This document shows positions 1 to 11,400 of a stretch of DNA of 64,000 nucleotides, one piece after another. Position 1 is the stretch's first letter; each line of letters opens with the position of its first letter. The stretch spans positions 25,527,163-25,591,162 of the forward strand of contig CM030713.1 in the NCBI GenBank assembly GCA_017979445.1. Reading direction: 5' to 3'. The notes below the pieces were generated by a model, which was given only the letters and a program-made list of their open reading frames with translations, was not told where the DNA came from and did no database searches. The stretch comes from Akebia trifoliata (taxonomy: Eukaryota; Streptophyta; Magnoliopsida; Ranunculales; Lardizabalaceae). A program made the translations under genes and the position numbers.

Positions 1-436
1 GAGATTTCACTATTTCGAGAAGAATTACAAAAGTGCGGCTCTAGTCCCAAAGACGACAACCAAAACCTTAAAAAACCCTAATCACCAAAAACGGCTTTTA
101 TATACTGCGCACAAGATACACAATGGGTTACAAAACAGGCCCCAAAAATTTTTCCCGGGGGCGTTGCCCCCTGAGCCCCCAGGAGGCTTATCCATGAGCG
201 CTCCGGCTTGGGCCTATCGGCCCAAGCCTCCACTCTATGGATTAAGCCTCAGAAAATATCCCATCAAAATACCACGCAAACATTATTCGGGTCGGGTCGG
301 GTCGTCAACCGGATCAAAATATAACTAGGCTCCACAAAGCCCAACACTTACAACCCAAAGGATCTCTCATGAGTCGGCTCGCACATTGACGTAGTCAGAC
401 AGTTCCATCGACTAACTCCCTTGCTCAATTTCGACA
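1..436 (-). mobile_element. LTR fragment (retrotransposon promoter end), truncated by window edge
   Basis: Read on the minus strand, this begins TGTCGAAATTGAG at 436 and runs through a GC-rich block (about 160-200, with GGGGGCAACGCCCCC) to a TATA box (TATATAAA, minus strand, about 98-105). It then reaches a short leader rich in AGGGTTT that ends at the window edge in AATAGTGAAATCTC. TATA followed by a short leader is the layout of an LTR U3-R region, and the wording resembles Ty1/copia LTRs I remember. The family is not proven. The 5' border at 436 is a guess from the TGT start. It lies inside an intron of PRMT7, so it is probably an intronic LTR or the end of a full element extending left. 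Confidence 0.5.
97..105 (-). promoter_or_regulatory. TATA box of the LTR
   Basis: TATATAAA on the minus strand, placed in the LTR-like sequence about 90 bases before its AATAGTGAAATCTC segment. It would drive minus-strand transcription, the same direction as PRMT7. Confidence 0.4.
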
Positions 437-775
437 CATGGACAAACTACCTTATGCAACTCAAGATTTTGTATCAAATTCATTTCAAATTGAAATGGGT
501 TGAAACCAATTTTTTAGAAAAACTGATTTACAAAGTTTTGAGAAAATGTTTTCAAAGAGCTTGGTCCTTAAAAATCTGATGCAAAATTTCTCACTTCAAA
601 GGGGTACAACTGATAAAAAAATGGCTGCAACACATAAAGAATTCTAATGCAAGTGATATCACCCATCAATTGCTCTAATTAAAGCACATCATTCTCAACA
701 TTTAACACAAACCATTAAAGTCAAATACAAGTCCCTGAAACTAGCATAATGGAAAACACAATTCATGCTTCTTAC
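437..775. other. Start of PRMT7 intron 2
   Basis: Unremarkable AT-rich sequence between the exon 2 donor and the LTR. It has no conserved PRMT7 exon (a segment with the SEILDSELLGEG motif would be expected next), so intron 2 must extend through the LTR and past the window edge. Confidence 0.6.
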
Positions 776-3700
776 TAGAATATTGGCATGAGAAGCAAGA
801 TCCACACCAACTTTGAGTTCGTCAGAGCGTTTATGGAAGATACGGATTTTATTTTCCATGCCATTAATGCGCAAAACTTTCCGCATTAGCTTAATCATGG
901 GAAGGTAAGACTCACATGCCGACACCATCCCCTTGGCACCAGCACATTCGTTTGCATCAGTAGAACCCATTGCCCGTGCAGCCATCATTGATAGCAATCC
1001 AGTTCCAGCACTGCAAAAATAAATAAGACCTATGTGAAAAGAAAAATAATATGAATAATAATTGCTTGATTTCCACTAAAGGGGATACTTATGTGTCTAA
1101 TGCTAATAAACCAAGCCGATAGCTTATAAGATTTATGACTTTAGAAGAAATATGAAATATAAAGCCTTAACCACATACAAAATTTACTTCATTTCCTTTC
1201 TTGTTGGCACCATGGTGTGCCATCCTTCCAAGGTTTTTTCTAACTACATAAAGCGGTATCCCTTGCTTTTGACAATAGCACATTAACTTTAAGTTGAGTG
1301 GCGTATTCCCATGTGTTCTTTTACTTTGTTAAGCTGGTGATGACAATTGAAACCAAACAAGAAATCGGTGGGTAGCAAATACCAATAATAAAAATGGTGG
1401 GTAAGAACCTTTCTAATGAAGGCAACAGCTAAGCTATTTCTAGCCCTCTTGGTCATTGTCAAAAAATTCAGCATTTTTTTCCGAATTTAGGTAGGTGACG
1501 ACTAAATCGGCAAACCAATGAATTTTTTTCCTGGGACCTTGATTTTTTCCTTAAAACCCATCGTCCTCAACCTTGATTTATCTTCCAAAATATTATTGAA
1601 ATTAATTTACTTTTTATTTCCAAAATAAGATCATTGATTTTTCACTAAAAACCCATCATCTTCAACCTCTTACAAAAAAATTTATAATCCTTGAAATTTC
1701 CCCGAATTTTTTCCAAAACTTTCCCGCCCGGATCTATCTGAATTAATCCACGGAATAATTGTCGAATTTGAACTCGGTTACTATGATCTTGATTTACATA
1801 GTGGTGATATTCTTTGTTTCTCTTTTCATCTTAGGACTTCTCTGTAATGATTCCAGGCATGAGGAAGAAAAAATAAGAGCCATGATAAATCAACGCAGCA
1901 AAACATACACGGTTTGTATGCGTCTGATGTGGCAAGGGCACAGAACCATAGATTTTTTTTCTTCGAGATAACAAGGAAAAAGATCAACAATTCTGTGCCC
2001 TTGCCACGTCAGCCGCATACAGATCATGTATGTTTAGCCGCGTCAATTTATCATTAGTCAAAAAATAAGGGATTTTTTCCTCATTTTCTTGCTTGATTAA
2101 ATTCTGAATTTCATATGATTTTATCCATCCCAGACATTTAACTATGATAAAATCAAAAGAGCTCACTAGTTTTTTGTTTTTCTTGAATTATATGTTTTAC
2201 CTAAAAGATCAGTTGAAAAGAATTTACACTCGCAATAGTCTCAACAAATCTTTGTTATGCCATTACAGGTATGATAGGACCCAATTCTATAATTCTCGTT
2301 TGGATGCATCCTATCTCATCTCTACACAAAATCATTCCCTATAAAACATGCCCACCTGTAGTAGAATTTCTTGTCTAATAAAAATTCAAACCCATAATTG
2401 CAAACCCCATAACTAGAATTACATATATAAACCAACAGATTTCACTGTTTTCCGTCAAACATTAAAATAAACAAGATGAATTGAAAAACAGAAGAAACAA
2501 TTGTCAACAAAAACACCCATCAAATTGAGTCACATAAACCGTAAAGGTAGTATTGTATACTATGTTACAGTTCTATTGTGGCTCCTATATCACAGTTGAA
2601 GGATAGAAACCATAAACATTAAGTGTGTTCACAACTGACAGGACTATAGTGTCATAGTCAAACCCTTCTTTTACTTCATATATGTTTTTCAATTAAAACT
2701 TTCAACCATTGAGGTGCAACAATCCTGTTTTTCGCATATGGCTTGTGACCGTCGCGAGGATGGGGTTCAACGGTCCATTGCCTCTCTCCCCTATCCTTTA
2801 TCTATTTAAAATGAGGTACTCCACCCAGGGGCGGAGCCAGGATTTTATGTTAGTGGGGGCTAAATTTAAACTCGATGACTTATAATTACATGGATGCTCT
2901 ATACATAAAGATCTGTTTTCAAAGTGCAATGATTCCTACTTTTTAGATGAGTTTGAATATTCATCTAAATAGCTTATTTTTGGAGCTTCTACTCAAATTT
3001 GATAGACCCTTTGCTAAACGTGTAGGGCAATAGTTTAAGATAACATTCATGATTGGAGCGCTTCACATATTAGATTTAGCATATTTAATGCACATTCAAA
3101 TTAGTCTGCGGACATTGTTGTATGAGATCCTGATATTGAATTTGAACTTGACAAGTGCTATATTGCAAACCATGAGTATTTTGTATACTTTCCCCTTTTT
3201 ATTGAAACACTTTTAAGTTAGACTGTCTTTCGTAGTCTGAGTTTGGTTTGAGTTTAAATTTAAAAAAAAAAGTTCATGCCCTCCCATAAAAAATGCAATT
3301 TCGGTGTGAATTCTATCACCGAGGCAATGTGGACGAATATTATTAGTCAAAGTATTTATCAATTGGTTGTCATTTACAGCTCTCAAATTCGATGGGAAGC
3401 GCTTTCCTAGAATAATGATATGCCAGTTCCATTCTAAATACTTTTTTGTTTTTTGGAAGGTATTCTAAATACTTTAGTTATGATCTAAATTCTAAATCAA
3501 GAATACTGACTTTTTAATATAACTAGAAGCATCTACTAATGTTTCGCACCTCGAACACATTAAATTCATAACCTTTCATACAAAGCTAGGAATTGTACTC
3601 TTTGTCCTAATTATATAAATATATATTTGATGCTTCCAATCCAATCTGTGATGCCTTCTCAACCCTTTCTTCGAGTTAGTTTTAGTTAATGAGCCTTCTC

Positions 3701-5324
3701 TACCAATCAAAACAATAAAAATTGACTTGGTCGGAATCATGTTTCAATTGATATTGGATTTCATATCTTAATTCTTTCTGCAACTTGAATTGGTGGGAGG
3801 CTTGAACTCTCTTTAAGAAATATTCACATGTATCGAAGATGGATACACTCAAAAAATCTTTTTCTTTTAATTAATTGAAATTTTAACAAAAATAAAATAA
3901 AAATTCCCCTATTGATGTTGAAACATACTTCCTATTTCTCAAGTCTATTTTAAGAGTACACTATATATAGGGGCCTTATTTTATACAATGTCTATTTTAT
4001 TTACCCTTTTTTATTGCTTTAAATTGGTTTTAGTTATATCTAGCAAACCAGAATATCCATGAGGGCCGTGATTATCATGTAATGTGAAATGGTGTTCATA
4101 TGCTCATTGCTCACATGTTGTCTAAGGTACAAGATGATAGACTAAATACATACAAGTAATCCTTTTTTGGCACAAAGATTACTAATTTAACAAGCAACAA
4201 AACATAACTAGGATGGAAAGGATTAAGACCAACATATTTGTATGTGATAAAGCATAGAATATGTGTACATCGTATAGATTAATCTCTCAAGTCTTTCTTA
4301 TAATAGAGTTTTGAAGCTTTGCTTACGTTCTAGAACTATTTCCTTAATAAAGTAGTTGAGCTATTTCTAAATCAAATTATAGGATAATGGTTAAATTTAG
4401 TTGTAGTTTGTGATTCTCAATTGTTTCAATAAGTGTCACATGAGTGCATGACTACATATACATGTTAATATTGACACAAGCAGGGGCGGAGCTAGTAAGG
4501 AGCTGGTGGGGGCAATTGCCCCCACAGAACTTTGAGACACCCCTATATTTTCAATTAATTACATGTCCCATTTGTCCCCACTCCCTCACCTCTCTCCCCA
4601 TTTGCCCCCACACCCTCATCTCCCTCCAATTTTTGCCCCCACACCCTCACCTCCCTCCATTCAAGTTCTTCAACTATACAACTAATCATAGTTTGTCCCC
4701 ACTACAAGAAAATCCTGGCTCCGCCCCTGGACACAAGTATTATATTAATTACAATATTTGTAATTAGATGTGATTTATAATAAATTTTATATTACAAAAG
4801 GATAATTGAAAGGTGAAATCTTATCTTTGTTATGTTCTTGTATTTTAAGGAGATTCTTTGATGCATTTTCATTTATGAGAAGTTTGAAAATAATTATGGA
4901 ATCAAACTTTCAAACATATTGCGGCGGATATAAAATCGAAAAATAAAAAATTTGAAATTTTGAATTATGTGGTAAGGTTGGCAGATAGATACCCAATATC
5001 AAGAACATGGCAAGGCTTCGTTACAGTCTTCTCAATGGCTTCACGGTAAGCTTGGTTCCTTCTGGAGTCATTTAGCATGTCGAGATACGATGTCGACGAT
5101 AAGAGGGCTTTGGGCGAGTTCTCTGCCTCTTCGTCTTCTTCGACTACAACCCATTCTGAGTTACCAGTCAATGGGTCGAGTTTCAGTTGGAAAATGCGCT
5201 GAGTTGACCCGGAACTCATGCTTCGGACTATTCTTCTGTTGCTGTAAACTAATGAAGGATAAGGACGGGTTAGAGTGTGAAGAGGAGAAATAAAAATTAG
5301 GGTTTTGTAGATTAGATACGCCAT
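776..5324 (-). CDS. PRMT7: Protein arginine N-methyltransferase 7, 5' two exons (gene continues left of window)
   Basis: PRMT7-type enzymes transfer methyl groups from S-adenosylmethionine to protein arginines. Exon 1 is 4993-5324 and exon 2 is 776-1010. Donor GG|GTATCT (4993) joins acceptor TTTTTGCAG|T (1010), giving GAT ATT GG|T GCT GGA. The intron therefore splits SAM-binding motif I, LDIGAGTG, at residues 73-80 counted from the second Met. Before it lie FQLKLDPLTGNSEWVV (10-25) and YLDMLNDSRRNQAY (45-58), the plant PRMT7 N-terminal signature as I remember it. Exon 2 gives LLSMMAARAMG, the ACESY segment and KRSDELKVGVD, ending in phase 0 at donor CTA|GTAAG. The start is ambiguous: Met at 5324 adds 35 residues of possible targeting peptide, while Met at 5219 (MSSGS) fits homologues better. 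Intron 1 is about 4 kb and full of MITEs. No frame damage is visible. Later exons lie beyond the left edge. Confidence 0.93.
1883..2053. repeat. Hairpin repeat (ACGT-arm family), copy H1
   Basis: Imperfect inverted repeat with arms of about 63 bases. The left arm runs from TGATAAATCAACGC to GGCAAGGGCACAGAA; the right arm is its reverse complement from TTCTGTGCCCTTGCC to TTTATCA. The loop is about 45 bases. The right arm contains CCACGTCA, the motif shared with copies at 20.5, 30.5, 32.0, 32.2 and 32.7 kb. It is a foldback MITE in PRMT7 intron 1. Confidence 0.75.
2826..2868. mobile_element. Truncated end of a CAGGGGCGGAGCC hAT-type MITE
   Basis: CAGGGGCGGAGCCAGG followed by a run of G (GTGGGGGC) is the same terminus as the complete elements at 4481, 34444 and 38281. 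I found no opposite end nearby, so this is a broken copy. Confidence 0.5.
4481..4729. mobile_element. hAT-type MITE, 249 bp, with perfect 8-bp target duplication
   Basis: Terminal inverted repeats CAGGGGCGGAGCTAG and CTGGCTCCGCCCCTG, with internal runs of TTTGCCCCCAC. It is flanked on both sides by GACACAAG (4473-4480 and 4730-4737). An 8-bp duplication and a CAGGGG terminus are the marks of hAT elements. It has no coding capacity and sits in PRMT7 intron 1. Confidence 0.88.
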
Positions 5325-5611
5325 GACAATGGGTTACTGAGCTTGGTGTGAGGTGGAGTCATGAGCGTCATGGCTGAGAACTGAAGTAGGGTGGATACCT
5401 GATATACTATGTACGGTCACTTCGCTGACAGGTAGGAGTTTAAATCATAGACATTATATTCATTTCGATTCCTATTGTTATCGATTTCAGGTCTAATTTC
5501 AAAATAAATAGAGCTCATAACCCTGAGAAAACCTTATTTTATAGGATAAATTATTAAAAAATTAAAAAAATTAATTCGTAAAAAAAATTAATTTTTAAAT
5601 AATTATAAACA
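5325..5611. promoter_or_regulatory. PRMT7 upstream region
   Basis: Short spacer between the most upstream PRMT7 ATG and a foldback element. I see no clear TATA box on the minus strand. The promoter, 5' leader and any bidirectional activity must fit in under 300 bases unless the foldback contributes. Confidence 0.3.
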
Positions 5612-6300
5612 CGAATCTTTTTCGACTTTTTAAAAGTTAAAAATGTAAAAGGAGAAAAGAGAAAATAGGAAAGAAAACTCTCTTTCTCTTTCTTTATTTT
5701 CTCTCTCCTACTTTCATATATTCAGATCTTGATCATGATCAAGATTATGATCGTAATCAATATCATAATCGTAATCGTGATCCGCATCGTAGGATAATCA
5801 TAATCATGTTATTAAGATCACGATCGTGATTAGTCTCTCTAATACTTCTCTCTCTTCGATTTATTTGCTGATCGATTATAACAACAACACGATCATGATC
5901 TTGATTGTGAGATTTTGATCTTAGTCATGATCAAGATTTTGATCGTGATCTTAATCAATGTGACCATGATTATCCTACGATATGGATCACAATCATGATC
6001 ATGATTGTAATCTTGATCTTAATTAACGTAATCATGATTATCCTATGATACGAATTATGATCATGATCATGTTGATTAAGATCAAGATCTCAATATATGA
6101 GAAAAAATACGTGAAAGTAGGAGAGAGAAAACGAAGAAAGAGAGAGAGAGAGAGCAAGAAGAATGAAATCAAGGGAAAGAACAGAGGGGAAAGTAGGAAA
6201 GATAAATTTTCGATCCTTTAAGGGTCGAAAAATTCTCTCCTATTTTCTCTATCCTCCCGTACATTTTCGACCCTTAAAGGGCCGAAAAATATTCGTATTT
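5612..6300. mobile_element. GATC-rich foldback element, about 690 bp
   Basis: The outer arms pair: ACGAATCTTTTTCGACTTTT near 5612 matches the reverse complement of the right end, CGGCCCTTTAAGGGTCG then ATTCGT near 6298. Pairing continues through AAATGTA...GAGAAAATAGGA, then CT-rich against GA-rich strands. The interior (5728-6090) is dozens of overlapping GATC, ATCATGAT and TCATGATC words, themselves partly mirrored (CGTAGGATAATCA at 5788 against TGATTATCCTACG at 5968). No ORF is present. Confidence 0.7.
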
Positions 6301-6479
6301 ATATTTATTTATTTATTTATAATAATTTCCCCTACTTTATAAAGTTTGTTACCCATATAAAATTTGTTACCCACCAAATCTTATTTATGAAGTTTGATAT
6401 TGGGCAAATCGTGGAGTGGTGATTCATGTCATAAAATTCAAACTTATGAGGTTACTTTGTTACTTAACATACCTTGGAG

Positions 6480-6920
6480 TGGAATCTAACAAGATCAATT
6501 TGTGGCTTCCAAAAACATGATTTGATGACATAGTGTTATAAAGGACAAAATTATAAGATCTTCAAAAAAATAAAATAAAAATTTTAATTTTCATTGTTGA
6601 ATTTTAGTTTTAAATTTGAGAGTTCGACTATCATCCATATTCAACACTTATGAGTTATGATCAAACTCAAAAATAATTCTTTTTTTGAATTTTTTTTCTT
6701 TCTTTTTAATCTGAGTTTATTCATAAAATCCATAAGGATGTGTGGTTGGATAAGCTTGCTAATTTAATTATCCTTGTGGGCCCAATGACCCTTAGTAAGA
6801 TTTGAAATCTTATTAAATTAGCTATGGTAGGCTGATTCATAAATTAAGGTTTTTTCAAATAAAAAACTTGATAAAGTAAGGGAGCTTTTGTAATAAAATT
6901 GCAGCAGATAGGTCCGTCCG
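6480..6920 (+). repeat. Dispersed repeat R1, copy 1 (about 440 bp)
   Basis: It contains TTAGTAAGATTTGAAATC and GATAAAGTAAGGGAGCTTTT. An inverted copy of the 3' half lies at 32389-32578 and a weaker copy at 62870-63185. No ORF or terminal repeats are clear. Confidence 0.55.
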
Positions 6921-8063
6921 ATAAATCTCTCAACAAAAAATATAATAAAATTTAGTGACAATGACCGCAAAGACTTATATTTTCTTAAAATACGTACCAA
7001 ACAATCCCTTCTAAAAAAATATGGACTCTTTAGTATTCACTTTATTAATTATTAGTCTAAAAGAATTTTTAAAGTGAAAAATGTCGTAATTACCCTTTTA
7101 GTGATTTTGGAGGTATAAAAAAATGTGTTTATTTGAGGTACTCTTACATTTTAAAATTAATGACATGCCCCACGACTATGGTCATCTCTTAGAAGTCAAT
7201 GAATCTCTTCCCAAAACTAGGGTGGCAACGAATCGGTTTAGTACCACTCTAACACCGATCCAATTTTTTTAAAATATGTATTTGATCCAATAGGATTATT
7301 GAATATGCAAACCGTCGATCAGTTTCATTTCATCCTTAATCTGAGATCGATTTGAACAACTGCCTTATTTTCAAATTATCAATGTTCAAAAGATTTAAAA
7401 AAATATATGATCTTATAAAATTTTAAAAAATCCACTTCTCAACTACAAACATAGAGGAAAATAAAAAAGACTAAATCTTTTATTTATATGTATTTATATG
7501 AAATTAGGAGTATTAAAAAAGTATATAAAAACATGTTCGGATCAATTTTTTTAAGAGTGGATTGAGGTACATTTGAAAATCTAATTTTTCAAAATTTTTT
7601 CAATCGAATCGGTTCAGACATCGAGTATATTTTAGATCATTGCCAGCTCTACCCAAATGTAGTAATATTTAACTCACATATGATGATGACTACAACAATG
7701 ATGATAATGGAGATGAGTATGACCATCATCATAATTTTAAATAATTAAAATATAATTTTAAAAACTGGACTTGAATGTTCATCGAAGTGATTCAACTCAA
7801 AAATTAGCAAGTTGACTCAAATGGGATCTGTCCTTATCAAAATGTAAATCCTTGGTCAGGCCCAAAATCGTCAGATTGTAATGAATCGACAGTCTTGATA
7901 TCAGATGCCAATGGATTGGGTTCATGTCAATTTAAGATCAATTTAAGACCTATCCATTGAAAATTATGTTAGTTTTGAAATTGACTCTGTGTTTATTGGA
8001 TCATTATCTAATTGGGGCATGGTTGATCCATAATCAATCTATAGTTAATATTGATATTGGAAG
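6921..8063. other. Intergenic, no gene seen
   Basis: AT-rich spacer containing the 7215-7653 candidate element and nothing else I can support. The open frames are short and without recognisable domains. Confidence 0.5.
7215..7653. mobile_element. Candidate TIR element, about 440 bp
   Basis: The left end AGGGTGGCAACGAATCGG and the reverse complement of the right end (AGAGCTGGCAATGATC) resemble each other and the common plant MITE terminus GGGYTGGCAATG. The interior is AT-rich. I could not define a target duplication, so this is tentative. Confidence 0.35.
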
Positions 8064-8193
8064 AGAGCTTCTATTGCCACACCAACTTTTACTAAGAGCA
8101 TGCCAAGATGTGTGTTAATTCTTCAAAGATTTCATGTGAATTGGAGTTCTTAGAAAAAGTTGGGGTGGCAATATAATATCTTTTAATGTAACC
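8064..8193. repeat. Hairpin with ATTGCCACACCAACTTTT arms
   Basis: ATTGCCACACCAACTTTT at the left pairs with AAAAGTTGGGGTGGCAAT at the right, and the arms continue inward. The 50.1-kb region and the arms of the 55.8-59.4 kb foldback carry related words (GACACCCCAACTTTT), which hints at a common ancestor. Confidence 0.5.
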
Positions 8194-8437
8194 ATTAATT
8201 TTGAAAACATTTGGAAAGAAAACCCTAGCAAAGTGTCTATTAAGAAATTTTCCTATTATCTTATAGGGTAGTCACAATGAGTAACCACGGATGAGGTTGC
8301 ATAGCTACGATGTCACAATTTAGGAAAGATTGTGTTAGGCTCGTTACACCGTGTATAATTAACTTTGTAACCAAACACATCACATAGTCCCCTCTGCATC
8401 CAAACACCCTCTTAAAATAAGAAAGAACCATGGTTGT

Positions 8438-11400
8438 CATGATTTTAAAACTCGTTCGAGACTAAGACGTATCGCCTAAATTAACTCGGTATTGGGGTCA
8501 AACAATACAAATTCACAAACCTATTTGATACATCTACATATCGTGACATAAGCCTAAACGTCTAAGACAAGATTTTGTAAAATCGCATTCAAGACAAACG
8601 ATACATAACCATATTGTAAAAATCGTGAGACAAACGAGATGTATTAGACGAGATTTTCAAAATCTTGTTCAAGTTAAACGAGACTAACAATATAAACTCT
8701 CTCACCCCCTATATTCTTTCACCAAAATCGATTTTTCTTCATATTCTCAATCAAGTGAACAAAAAAATAAGGTTTTGGGGGGGAAAACTTCATTTTCTTC
8801 ATCCAATTCAAGATGAAATCGAAGTGGATTTGTTTCATCTTCCTCCAAATCAAGTAAGTTTCATATTCTTTCTTTATTCCTCTTGAGATTTTTTCTCTAT
8901 TTTTTTTCTTTTTTTTTAATATTTTGTGTAATATGTATTTTAACTTCTAATTTCTAATGGTTAAGAGATGAAAAATATATTCTATTTTAATGGATTTTAA
9001 TTTTGAAAATGATGGGTGAAGTAGATGGATTTATGAGATAAATTAGGGTTTATGGTATTTTTTTTATGGATTGAGGTTTAGTAATTTTTTTTTTAAATTA
9101 TGATTTGAATTGTGTAATTGAATTATGTTTTAATTTGATAATTGGAAAGAACATTTTTAGTTAAAAAATTGATTTTACTAGGAAATAAGATTTTTCAATA
9201 ATGATGGATAATCCTTATTTAAAAAATAATTTTTCCAAATAAGACATCATCATAGTGAATAATGTGTTAGAAATTTTAATTTTTTATTGCACGTGGTATC
9301 ATGTTGTTGCATTTTATTTATATTGATTAATTTTATAATATATTTGATTTATATATTTGTTTATAAATTATAAGATGTCTATGGAAAAGGACATTGGTTG
9401 GCAGCATGGTACTTCATTTAAGAGGAATAAAAGGAAAATAAAATGCAATTATTATGATAAAATAATGACTAAAGGCATTACAAGTCTTAAAGAACATTTA
9501 TTTTCTAAAATAGAAAAAGTGATGTCTTATTCAAAATGTCCCCAAGAAACTCAATTGTTGATGAAGAAGCAAATGTTAGCGAAATCAAAATTAAAAGTAG
9601 TGAAAAAAATAAAAAATGAACATCAATGAAAAGATTATATGAAATGTCTGGAGGTGGAAATGAGTTCGATGATAGTATACCTATAGACGACTTAGATGAC
9701 GAGTCGCTCGATTCTACTAAAAGATGAGAAAATGCCTAGATGAGAATGACATATGATATGAGTCAACGATCTTTACAAGAAGACATTCAATTTCAGATAC
9801 CCTAGTAGTTCTAAAGATGGGGTAGAGGACTTGACACTTCATTTGGGACAAAAAAAAAGTGAAGGATTATTTTAAACTTTCAGTGTTAGGGATTGTCATA
9901 AATTGTAAAAGGCGGAAAAATAATTTAAAAATACCGAACAAGAATTGAGACAGATAGAAAAAGATGTACATGATGTTTCGAATAGATGATTGGATCCTTA
10001 TTTGTACAGGTCAAAAAAAGCCACAAAAAAAAAATTGAAAGGATCATGGAGTAGGAAAAAAATTGTTAAATAAGGTTGGCCGAACAATTATAAAGTTTTT
10101 TCTCTTCAACTCAATCTCATTTCATGTAGCTAAGAGTCCATATTTTCATATTATGGTGGATTCTATTGCAGAGGTAAGGAGTGACATCAGGGGTCCTACA
10201 CCATATGAAATTAGAGGAAAATATTTGGATATGAAAGTAGATGAGTTAAGAGATTATATCGGATCCCTTAAAAATAAATGGTCAATCTATGGTTGCACCA
10301 TGATATGTAATGGGTGGAAATAAAAAAATAGGATGTTCATCATCAACTTCATGGTATATTCTGATAGAAATATGATATTTCACAAATCAATCAATCCAAT
10401 TAGAATTACTAAGACATCAAAATACTTACTTGGATTGATGGAGAAGATAGTAGATGAAATCAGTGAAAATAATGTTATTTAAATTGTGACAGACAATGAA
10501 ATATCATATTAGACTGCAGGTTTGGATTTAATATTAAGAAAACCTCATCTGTATTGGATATTTTGTGTCATACATACCATCGACCTAATTTTGGAGGACA
10601 TGAGAAAATTATCGTTATTTACTTGTGTTATTTCAAATGATCGACAAATAACAGGATTTATATACAATAGTAATAAACTCGTGAGTTTGATGAGAACATT
10701 TACTGAGGGATGTGAATTGTTATGTCTTGGATCACATGGTTTGCTACGTAATACATTGCTCTCCAAAGTCTTATTCGACATTAATCGACTTTAAAAATCA
10801 TGTTTGTCTCTGATAAATGGTTGCGAATGAGACTTATGAGGGATAGAAAGAAAAAAAAAAGTTAACAAGAAAGGTTTCAAATTTGATCATGCAATGTAAA
10901 TTTTATAAGAAAGGTAGAAGAGGTCTGTAAGGTCATGGAACCTTTGGTTAAACTTTTGAAAATTATTGATTAAGATAAAAAGTCTCCATTATGACTATAA
11001 TTTATAAGGGCATGTGAATAGTCAAACAATCAATAATAGACTCGATAAAACATCATCGACTGTATATCCAACTGATTGAAAAGAGGTGGTCAGATCATCT
11101 TAAATCAAATATCTTCATATGACGGGTAATAATTATGTGTTTTAATATAGTTTAAATATTAATATTTTACTAATATTGTGATATTAAGAAAATTGATATT
11201 GGCATTTATTGCAGCGTACTATTTAAATCCTCACATTTAGTATGATAACTTCTTAATGAAAAGCAATGGATTTTTTAAGTAACGAAAATGGTTATAAAAA
11301 AGTTGGAATCAAATATTATTAATCAAGGGAAGGTGATAGACCAAGTATAAATACATATTATTGTCAAATAATTCAAAATTATTTTAAAAATTTTGTATTT

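Larger units (their letters stand above)
1011..4992 (-). other. PRMT7 intron 1 (about 4 kb)
   Basis: Bounded by donor GTATCT (4992) and acceptor TTTTTGCAG (1011-1013). It holds a 171-bp hairpin (1883-2053), one end of a CAGGGGCGGAGCC element near 2826, and a complete hAT MITE (4481-4729). The rest is AT-rich with no homology I recognise, and short open frames in it have no coding character. Confidence 0.8.

Noticed and set aside
695..775. Last part of the open frame in PRMT7 exon 2
   Set aside because: Homology ends at the CTA|GTAAG donor; residues after it are intron translation.
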